From assembly GCA_035536185.1 (NCBI GenBank), contig DATLOM010000053.1, forward strand, positions 1-11,354: a DNA stretch of 11,354 nt. Direction: 5' to 3'. A program made the translations under genes and the position numbers. The stretch is from GCA-2861595 sp035536185 (GTDB lineage Bacteria; Actinomycetota; Acidimicrobiia; Acidimicrobiales; GCA-2861595). Below the pieces are notes generated by a model. It saw only the letters and a program-made list of their open reading frames with translations. It was not told the origin of the DNA and ran no database searches. Shown in pieces: positions 5,947 through 11,354 of the stretch (the stretch's first letter is position 1; each line of letters opens with the position of its first letter).

Positions 5947-6286
5947 GCCCTAGCAACGGCGGAGGCATCCACGATCTGACGCGTCAGTTCCATGCCCATC
6001 CTGCAGCTCGGCAACCCGGCCCTTCAGCCGGACGTCCCCATTGTGCAATAAGAGATGGAGGAGGCCCGCGCCGGGTTCGGTGCGGGGCCAACGTCGCCAT
6101 CCCGGGTGACTACGGCGCGTCCTGTCGGGATTGACACGCGTCGAGCGGCAGGTCAGGTTGAGTGGCCGCGGCTGGGGTCGTCGTGCCTGACACCGACGAT
6201 GACCGCAGCTGTCGTGGCGCCGACAATAACGCCCTTCGTGCGGTGGCACGCGGCAGCTGAGGAAGGCGAGCCGCGCGGCCGGCGTG
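5925..6286. other. Region between IS-B and the DM13 gene with no recognised gene
   Basis: About 360 bases hold only the repeat-tail fragment at the left edge. Long open frames cross it on both strands, but their proteins are arginine/proline/serine-rich shadows without motifs. A 23-codon minus-strand frame opening MELTRQIVDASAVARAQ ends at the IS-B boundary and could be a gene remnant. No clear terminator is seen after the DM13 gene. Confidence 0.45.
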
Positions 6287-6769
6287 TCAGCGGTCGAGAG
6301 GGGCGGCGGCGTAGGCGACACGGATGGGTACGCACCAAATGACAATTGAGGCGAGGGGCTGGCCAGCGACATCGTCGGGCACGAGGTAGTTCTGTGTCCC
6401 GGCGGTGGCTTTGAGCTCGGCCACCTTGACATGGGGCGCCTCGAAGGACGCCTCGCTGGTGCGAGGCGAAGCGGCGGCGCTGGCCCAGACCACGAGGTCG
6501 GTGTTGGCAGTGACCCGGAACGGGGCGAGCCGGAGGGCCCGGCGTCCGTCCGCAAGCCGGTAGAGCGTCACGGTGCCCTGGCCGTCCTGTTCGATCCCGT
6601 AGAAGCGGCCGGAGGCCAGCCGGTTGCGAGGAGTCATGCCCGGCAGGGGTGGCTCGGCGATCGGAGTGACGAGCTGCTGGTCGATCACCAGCTCCCACGC
6701 CGCTGACCCCTGGATGTCCACACGTTCGATCCCGTGTCGATCGAGAACCCAAACTGCCGTGCGGGACAT
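6287..6769 (-). CDS. DM13-domain protein (open 3' part of a frameshifted gene)
   Basis: The 160-residue frame ends in a DM13 domain (about residues 50-157), a beta-rich extracellular domain proposed to take part in electron transfer. The supporting pattern is LASGRFYGIEQDGQGTVTLY, LADGRRALRLAPF with TANTDLVVWAS, then HVKVAELKATAGTQNYLVP and the end SIVIWCVPIRVAYAAAPL; the cysteine in VIWC (146) is the conserved one. The first 45 residues contain WELVIDQQLVTPI. ATG 6769 is preceded by GGAGG four bases away, so translation could begin here, but the product would lack an export signal. Codon pattern and wording of 6770-7066 indicate the gene originally began upstream as a lipoprotein and lost frame. 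It lies just downstream of the duplicated lipoprotein gene on the same strand. Confidence 0.75.
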   Translation of the reverse strand: MSRTAVWVLDRHGIERVDIQGSAAWELVIDQQLVTPIAEPPLPGMTPRNRLASGRFYGIEQDGQGTVTLYRLADGRRALRLAPFRVTANTDLVVWASAAASPRTSEASFEAPHVKVAELKATAGTQNYLVPDDVAGQPLASIVIWCVPIRVAYAAAPLDR

Positions 6770-7066
6770 GTCGCCTCCACCAGCGGCTCGTCAGCCGCCG
6801 GGAGGCCGACGCGCACTGAGCCCGAGCCCGTGCAGCGCAGGGCCGCCCGCCACTGGAGGGCCCCCGATGCCACCTCGACGGGCGGGTGCGCTGATTACCG
6901 ATGCCCCCGAAGCGGGCAACCTCCTCCCACCTCGGGGCGACCTTGTCGGCCTTGGCCACCATGGTGGTCGAGGCGGCCGAGTCCGCCTGGTCCGAGCCGC
7001 GGCCCGAGCACCCGCCGGTCACACGACCACGGCAAGAACCACGACAACGAGCGCGCCTGGCGACAA
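6730..7066 (-). pseudogene. Frameshifted 5' part of the DM13 lipoprotein gene
   Basis: Coding-like segments follow each other in three frames. From TTG 7066 comes SPGALVVVVLAVVV then a stop. In the next frame is TGGCSGRGSDQADS, a lipobox-like cysteine followed by a small linker, continuing through KADKVAPRWEEVARFGGIG. In the third frame is VEVASGALQWRAALRC, then TGSGSVRVGLPAADEP and CPARQFGFSIDTG. The DM13 frame then takes over at IERVDIQGSAAW. Each junction is explained by loss of one base from a short run (GG near 7023, C-run near 6880, G-run near 6735). Restoring the three bases would give one lipoprotein of about 260 residues. The TTG start is 44 bases after the stop of the upstream lipoprotein gene, consistent with one operon. 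Either the gene is decaying or the assembly has homopolymer errors. Confidence 0.6.
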
Positions 7067-7109
7067 GCCTGTCCTGTGGCGGCCCCTCCGGGTCAGCGAC
7101 GACCGCCCC

Positions 7110-8465
7110 TCAGCACTTCTTGTCGAGCCCAATGATGTTGGTGCTGCCCGACCCCCCGCGGACGTTTCCAGACCTCCCGTAGACGTAGCGGCCGCGGGGT
7201 GCCACGAAGGCCAGGTAGGTGTCAGGCTTGCTGTACTCCTCGCCGAACCGGTACGCGTGGGCCAGGTCGGCGCCCAGCATCGGGTACTCCTTGCCGTCGG
7301 GATCAGTGAGGGTCCCCATCACTGTGCCGTCCTCATAATCGAGGTCCAGCCTGCCGCCCTGGGCGGACGTGCCGGTGTGATGCCGGTCGGCGTCGACCTG
7401 GACGGTATAGATGCCGGCGCCCTGGCCGCTGGGAGCAGCGAAGTAACGCCGGGCCCTTCCGTCGGGCAGGGTCAGCTCGCCTGAGATGCCGTCGTCGGCC
7501 ACGGTGCCGGTGATGCGGGCGCCGCCAGGCATCTTGGAGGTGAGGTCGAAAGTCGAGCCCGTCAGCGACCCCGTGAACCACTCGATGTCGCCCGCCGGCT
7601 CGGGCTCCGAGTCGGAGACGTAACTGCGCAGGGTCCGCGTGCCGTCTTTGGTCTCGATCTCGAAGTTGAGGCGGTCGGTGGCGCCCGCCACCCGCCCGTG
7701 GTAGACGCCCGGCGTCGGCTCGCCGTCCGCGCTCAGGTCCAGCGAGATGACGTCCGGCCCGGGACGGCCGCCTCTGACGTCCCCGCCCCGGCCCTGGATC
7801 TCGGTCGCCTGGCGGGTGACCACGGTGAGGTAGGTTCCCGAGGTGCCGCCCTCGCGGGCGTACCCGAACCGACGAGTCAGATCGTTGTGGCGGAACGGAT
7901 AGCGCTCGCCCCGAGTGGACACGACGTCGCCTTCCACGAACAGACCGGTTTGTCGGGCGTTCAGCTTCGAACCGTCGAGGGACGTGCCGTTCCACGACCC
8001 ATCCGGCCCGATGGTCATCTCGAACACGCCGGCGCCGTCGCCGGCCGGGCGGGTGAAGAAGTTGCGCTTCTCGCCATCGGCCAGCGTGACGGTGCCGTTG
8101 GTCTCGAACTGCTCGATCGTCCCCTCAATGGTGGCCTTGCCGCTGGTGGACGTGAACCGGAACGCGTTGTCCGACGCTCGCCCCTCGAACCACTCGGCGT
8201 TGCCGTCGGGCACGCCGTCGGTGACGAAGACCCGCATTCCCGGCGCCCCCTCGTCCTTCCGGTCGAAGTGGATGGCCACCAGGTTGGTGGTAAAGGCCAC
8301 TCCGCCCACGAACACGCCAGCCCCCGAGAGCTCCTCCAGCCGGTCCCGGAGGGCCGAGGTGGTGGTCGCCGCCTCCTCCTCTGAGTCGTCGGAGTCGCCG
8401 CACGCCGGCACCGCGGCGAAGAGCCCGACGAGCGCCGCGATGAGCCACTTGCGAAGCGGTGACAT
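7110..8465 (-). CDS. Secreted lipoprotein with two tandem ~196-residue repeats
   Basis: This 451-residue protein begins MSPLRKWLIAALVGLF and has a lipobox VPAC with cysteine 22, followed by an acidic linker (GDSDDSEEEAATTT), so it should be a lipid-anchored exported protein. The rest is an internal duplication: residues about 49-244 and 253-448 carry the same ordered motifs. These include RVFVTDG.P/RSYVSDSEP, AEWFEG/IEWFTG, TLADGEKRNFF/TLPDGRARRYF, GAGVF/GAGIY, GTS.DG/GTSAQGG, GERYP/GKEYP, GTYLTVV/DTYLAFV and RGGDVRGG/RSGNVRGG. I do not recognise the repeat family; it looks all-beta and glycine-rich. ATG 8465 is preferred over an upstream in-frame start at 8525 because the signal peptide begins exactly here and AAAGGGG lies upstream. 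The DM13 gene follows 44 bases downstream. Confidence 0.83.
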   Translation of the reverse strand: MSPLRKWLIAALVGLFAAVPACGDSDDSEEEAATTTSALRDRLEELSGAGVFVGGVAFTTNLVAIHFDRKDEGAPGMRVFVTDGVPDGNAEWFEGRASDNAFRFTSTSGKATIEGTIEQFETNGTVTLADGEKRNFFTRPAGDGAGVFEMTIGPDGSWNGTSLDGSKLNARQTGLFVEGDVVSTRGERYPFRHNDLTRRFGYAREGGTSGTYLTVVTRQATEIQGRGGDVRGGRPGPDVISLDLSADGEPTPGVYHGRVAGATDRLNFEIETKDGTRTLRSYVSDSEPEPAGDIEWFTGSLTGSTFDLTSKMPGGARITGTVADDGISGELTLPDGRARRYFAAPSGQGAGIYTVQVDADRHHTGTSAQGGRLDLDYEDGTVMGTLTDPDGKEYPMLGADLAHAYRFGEEYSKPDTYLAFVAPRGRYVYGRSGNVRGGSGSTNIIGLDKKC

Positions 8466-8903
8466 GTGCCAGGCCCCTTTCGCCCTCAGGCGGAAAGGAT
8501 AGCCAAGACACTCACCTGCGTCCACGGTTTCTGCAGCCTGCGGCGGGCCGGCGGGCCGGCGGCGGATGCGTGATGAGGACGCGCCAGCCTGGAGTAGGAC
8601 GAGCTGCTCCGACTTGGGTTGACCTGCTGGTCGAGATGGTCGGCGAGACGGCCAAGCAGGTCAGCGGAACGACCCGAGCCCACCCACACGTTCCGGGTCG
8701 GCGGCCTCTCGAGTGCGCGACCGGCTCACCCCCACTTTCGACATTGACCTCGACACGCTTCGTCCTGTTTTGGAGGGGTCGTCCTCGGGTTGTTCTTGCA
8801 CCCGCCATCGGGGCGCCGTTCGACATCGACGTCGGAGCGGGCACGCGATCTTCCATGTGGTCCTGGCGGCCGTCGTCGATCTCTCAGTCAGCTGGTCGGG
8901 TCG
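8466..8903. other. Intergenic region with no recognised gene
   Basis: About 440 bases lie between the P450 stop and the lipoprotein start. A 114-codon minus-strand open frame (8512-8856) has no motif, no ribosome binding site and a shadow-like composition, so I do not call it. A short GC-only tandem repeat (unit CGGCGGGC, about 2.5 copies, 8541-8562) stands out. I see no clear promoter or terminator. Confidence 0.5.
8541..8562. repeat. Short tandem repeat, unit CGGCGGGC
   Basis: Two and a half copies of an 8-base unit lie about 80 bases upstream of the lipoprotein start. They include overlapping GCCGGC palindromes and could form alternative small hairpins. The role is unknown. Confidence 0.4.
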
Positions 8904-10349
8904 CTACAGATGGCGGAGCCGGCAGGCCAGGGCGCCAGCGGGGAGCAGCGAGACACCGACGTCCAGCTTCGGAGATTCGACCAGCGACTCCAGCTCGAAG
9001 GCTCGCACAATGGTGGCGACCGCCACGATCATCTCGGCCATGGCCAGGTATTGGCCGATGCAGCCTCGGGGACCCCCGCCGAAGGGCAGATGAGCATAAC
9101 GAGAGACCTGAGGTTGCTCGTTCCCGTCGTCCGCCGGCCCTTCACGGGGGGAGAAGCGGTCGGGGTCGAAGCGGTATGGGTCCGGCCACACCGAAGGGTT
9201 GTGGTGGATCGCCCAGACGCTGATGGCCACGATCCGTTTCGCCGGTATCCGATGAGCACCGAAGGCGCTGGCTTCCCGAGACCGGCGCACCAGGGTATGC
9301 CCCGCGGGATAGAGCCGCATGGTCTCCTGGATCACATGCGAGGTGTGGGAGAGGAGGGCGATGTCGCCCGCCTCGATACACCGGTTTGCCGCCACCCGTC
9401 GAACCTCGTCCCGCACCCGCTGCTGTACATCCGGGTGCCGGCCGAGGAGATGAAGGGCAAAGGCCAGGGTGGCGCCGGTGGTTTCGTGTCCGGCCAGCAG
9501 AAAGATCAGGGCCTGATCGCGTACGGCAACGTCGTCGAGGCGGGCGCCGGTGTCGGGGTCCTCGGCGGTAAGAAGGAGGCTCAGGAGGTCGCCGCCCGAA
9601 GCGGCGCTGGGCGACGCCGATACCGGGCCGGTGGCCGCCGCGGCACGGCGCCGGGCGATCAGCGTCTCGACGAAGTCCCACACTGCGCGGCGTGCTCGTT
9701 CGGCCCGGCGGTTGGCAGGCGTCGGCAACCAGGAGGGCAGGCGAACCGGCGACAAGGCGGTACGGGTCACTCGCTCGTTGAGCACTGGCACACTGGAACG
9801 AATGATCGCTTCGGCGGACTGAACGTCCTCGCCGAACACCGTCGTGCCCAGCACTTCCAGGGCGTACACCATTGACGGCTCACAGACGTCGACAGACCCA
9901 CCTTCTGCGGCGACCGAAGCCCATGACGACACGAGGCGTTCGGCCGACCCGACCATGGCCTCGACGAAAGTCCCAATGCGTTTGCGGGTGAAGAGGGGAG
10001 CCACAATGCGGCGGTCGCGCCGCCAGCGATCGCCATCGCTCGTGAGCAGGCCGTCACCGACGAAGCGCCGGAACTCCTTGAGCGCCGGCACGTTCTTGTC
10101 ATAGTTGGCGGCGTCGGTCGCCAGTACTTGACGCGCTCCCTCCGGTTCGAAGATCGCCTCCGCCAGAAAGCCGATTTTCGGCGGACCGACCCTGAAGCGG
10201 ACCGGCCCGCCGCCGTGGTCGTGCATGGCTCGATCGAACGTGCCCAGCAGATCCCGGCGCAGATCCCTGGCGGCGCCAAGCAGCGGCGATCCGCCGATCA
10301 CGGGAACGCCGTCATCGGCGATAGTCGACCGGCCCTGCGACCGAGGCAT
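8904..10349 (-). CDS. Cytochrome P450 monooxygenase
   Basis: This is a complete bacterial cytosolic P450 of 481 residues with every diagnostic motif: WRRDR in the C helix (109-113), the I-helix oxygen-activation motif AGHETT (286-291), the K-helix ETMR (342-345), FDPDRF and the heme loop FGGGPRGCIG (423-432) with the iron-ligating cysteine 430. It needs separate ferredoxin and reductase partners; none is encoded nearby. No membrane anchor is present. ATG 10349 gives a normal N-terminus; a frame-open upstream start at 10475 would add 42 arginine/serine-rich residues and is unlikely. No Shine-Dalgarno sequence is seen, but TAGGCT (10363-10358) lies eight bases before the ATG, suggesting a leaderless message. 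The substrate cannot be assigned; overall wording recalls fatty-acid or terpenoid-type families. The SRPBCC gene upstream is on the same strand but 690 bases away. Confidence 0.92.
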   Translation of the reverse strand: MPRSQGRSTIADDGVPVIGGSPLLGAARDLRRDLLGTFDRAMHDHGGGPVRFRVGPPKIGFLAEAIFEPEGARQVLATDAANYDKNVPALKEFRRFVGDGLLTSDGDRWRRDRRIVAPLFTRKRIGTFVEAMVGSAERLVSSWASVAAEGGSVDVCEPSMVYALEVLGTTVFGEDVQSAEAIIRSSVPVLNERVTRTALSPVRLPSWLPTPANRRAERARRAVWDFVETLIARRRAAAATGPVSASPSAASGGDLLSLLLTAEDPDTGARLDDVAVRDQALIFLLAGHETTGATLAFALHLLGRHPDVQQRVRDEVRRVAANRCIEAGDIALLSHTSHVIQETMRLYPAGHTLVRRSREASAFGAHRIPAKRIVAISVWAIHHNPSVWPDPYRFDPDRFSPREGPADDGNEQPQVSRYAHLPFGGGPRGCIGQYLAMAEMIVAVATIVRAFELESLVESPKLDVGVSLLPAGALACRLRHL

Positions 10350-10687
10350 TGAATCGCAGCCTACGTCCTCGAGCCGGGAACGAGGGGCTCCGGCTCGGGA
10401 GGTTTGGGCGGCGCGACCAGCCCTGAAAGGGGACGACACTCTCGTCACGCCCGTCGCGGGCGTTCTCCCTAACAACGCCCATCCCGAACTCCCTCACCGT
10501 CACCTATCGCCGGCCCAGGGCGCACCCACCGCCTGATCTCCGCCACCCTGGCAGGCACGCCTATCCGGCAGAGATAAGTGGCGGGCCTCAAGCACCGACC
10601 CGACGGCGCCGAGTGACGATCGGTGCAGCCCGCCGCACATGACGCAACAGAAGCGCCGGCCTCGTTTGCCCCAGCGGCGTTCTTCAG
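10350..10687. other. Intergenic region upstream of the P450 gene
   Basis: About 340 bases with no convincing gene. The only signal is the possible P450 -10 box TAGGCT on the minus strand at 10363-10358. The open frames crossing it are proline/arginine-rich and without motifs. Confidence 0.45.
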
Positions 10688-10921
10688 ATGCGCTCGGTAC
10701 CGGCATTTTCTTGTTGGGTAGCCGCCCGATTCCTCCGGACACGGCGCCCACGGACGTGGCCACCTTCGCTCACCCACAGCTTGGCCCGTTGCCGCTCTGA
10801 TGGCGAACGCGACGTTCGATTCGTGTCGGAGGGGCGACACACACCACGAGGTTCCACGCTTTGTGCAACCGTTCACCACGCCATTCGGCGTTCCGCACGC
10901 CGAACTCCTGCTGCCCGCAGT
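10688..10921 (+). repeat. Dispersed structured repeat, copy B
   Basis: This copy aligns with 2852-3049 in the same orientation, with an extra 34 or so bases (about 10731-10768) after CCCGAT. The same three hairpins are possible: GTTGGG/CCCGAT (10714-10731, where a C-to-T change against copy A keeps pairing as a wobble), CGAAC/GTTCG (10805-10819, with a different loop) and GTGTCG/CGACAC with the loop GAGGGG (10824-10841, two pairs longer than in copy A). The block ending CACGCTTTGTGCAAC is the best preserved. It lies between the SRPBCC and P450 genes. Confidence 0.6.
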
Positions 10922-11040
10922 CGTTTAGCGAGCTTCCTGCAGGAACTACCTTCAAGACTGCGCAGGTGGTGACTTTGACGGACCGACCGCCAGTCGGGTC
11001 CCCTACGGCCTCGGCATGGTGTTCTTGCTGGGGCTCATCC
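10922..11040. other. Spacer after repeat copy B with a perfect palindrome
   Basis: A short non-coding stretch downstream of the SRPBCC gene. TTCCTGCAGGAA at 10935-10946 is a perfect 12-base palindrome. No terminator hairpin with a T-run follows the SRPBCC stop. Confidence 0.4.
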
Positions 11041-11354
11041 TCACGTTTCTGATCCTGGCTCGACATCAACGGGTTCGCGGAGCAGGCGGCGGAAGGTGGG
11101 CGGAGGCGGCGGAGGCACCTTCGCCCGCTCCGCTGCGCTGGTGGCGCGGCGGCGCCGCAGCTCAAGCTTGAGGCTCTTCTCACCCTGCTTCATGGCCCAG
11201 AGGTGGTTGGCCGCGAAGAACGGGCGGAGCAGCCAGGAAAGCCTCTGCAGGAGCGGCTTGGTTGCCCGGACGCGCCAGTCATAGGTGATAGCCACCTCTG
11301 GGCCGTCCTGCGTGAACGTCCACCGGCCGGTGCCCTCCAGGTCTCCGCTGGCAC
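11041..11354 (-). CDS. SRPBCC-family protein, C-terminal part (runs off right edge)
   Basis: The last 104 or so residues of a protein that begins outside the window. Visible sequence includes LEGTGRWTFTQDGPEVAITY and DWRVRATKPLLQRLSWLLRP, then FFAANHLWAMKQGEKSLKLELRRR. A run of strands followed by a long amphipathic C-terminal helix ending around the basic patch is how SRPBCC (polyketide cyclase/START-like) proteins close their hydrophobic pocket. A proline run and a short acidic tail follow, ending at TGA 11043-11041. The ligand is unknown. The nearest downstream minus-strand gene is the P450, 690 bases away beyond repeat copy B, so co-transcription is doubtful. Confidence 0.68.
   Translation of the reverse strand, partial: ASGDLEGTGRWTFTQDGPEVAITYDWRVRATKPLLQRLSWLLRPFFAANHLWAMKQGEKSLKLELRRRRATSAAERAKVPPPPPPTFRRLLREPVDVEPGSET

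Noticed and set aside
5950..6555. Minus-strand open frame of 201 codons
   Set aside because: Its composition is shadow-like and it overlaps the DM13 domain in another frame.
6153..7022. Minus-strand open frame of 289 codons starting with a lipobox-like TGGC
   Set aside because: Only its first ~50 residues look coding; beyond that it is an arginine/proline-rich shadow of the DM13 frame. The first part was instead assigned to the frameshifted lipoprotein gene.
7333..7995. Minus-strand open frame of 220 codons
   Set aside because: It lies inside the duplicated lipoprotein gene in another frame and is arginine-rich without motifs.
8512..8856. Minus-strand open frame of 114 codons between P450 and lipoprotein genes
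   Set aside because: No start signal, no motif, and a composition typical of non-coding GC-rich sequence.
8790..9875. Long plus-strand open frame of 361 codons
   Set aside because: It is antisense to the P450 gene and has no motif; long antisense frames are expected in GC-rich DNA.
10347..10475. N-terminal extension of the P450 to an upstream start
   Set aside because: The 42 added residues are arginine/serine-rich, unlike P450 N-termini, and the downstream ATG gives normal length.
10805..10841. tRNA-like GTTCGATTC followed by CGGAGG inside repeat copy B, with CCTCCG about 100 bases upstream
   Set aside because: The T-stem would have only three of five pairs, there is no D- or anticodon-arm pattern, the spacing is too long, and the upstream half is absent from copy A.
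1..11354. CRISPR array, rRNA operon or complete tRNA gene
   Set aside because: No regularly spaced direct repeats and no rRNA or full tRNA patterns were seen on either strand.

Overview
The window is GC-rich with GC-biased third codon positions, many GTG starts, and promoter-like TANNNT boxes just upstream of two start codons. Together with the gene families present this suggests an actinobacterium, possibly of the Acidimicrobiia type; that is an inference and no rRNA is present to test it. A phosphoribulokinase next to a GlpX-type fructose bisphosphatase implies Calvin-Benson-Bassham carbon fixation somewhere in this genome. Almost all genes lie on the minus strand; the one clear exception is a PilZ-domain gene.

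Layout. 1-1361: the start of prk (partial, runs off the left edge) preceded by glpX, a small carbon-fixation operon. 1457-2055: a VapBC-type toxin-antitoxin pair, with a PIN-domain toxin and a 54-residue antitoxin candidate whose stop overlaps the toxin start as GTGA. 2396-2824 (+): a PilZ protein. 2852-3049: copy A of a roughly 200-bp structured repeat. 3442-3985: two small unrecognised overlapping genes. 4036-5924: two broken IS3-family elements joined head to tail; the left one (IS-A) has both inverted repeats but has lost its catalytic core, and it truncates the right one (IS-B). 6287-8465: a tandem-duplicated lipoprotein gene followed by a DM13-domain gene whose 5' part is frameshifted. 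8904-10349: a cytochrome P450. 10688-10921: repeat copy B. 11041-11354: the C-terminal end of an SRPBCC-family protein.

How they fit together. prk and glpX act in the regeneration phase of the Calvin cycle. The toxin-antitoxin pair, the IS wreckage, the repeat copies and the unrecognised genes make 1450-6000 an accessory zone beside this core operon. The lipoprotein and the DM13 gene probably formed one exported-protein operon.

A recurring oddity is single-base length changes at short homopolymers. They occur in both IS elements and three times in the DM13 gene, while glpX, vapC, pilZ, the long lipoprotein gene and the P450 are uninterrupted. This could be genuine decay of dispensable genes or residual sequencing indels.

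The best candidate for something undescribed is the dispersed repeat at 2852-3049 and 10688-10921. It keeps three potential hairpins, and its tail is seen a third time exactly at the outer edge of IS-B. I did not find a convincing new multi-gene system.
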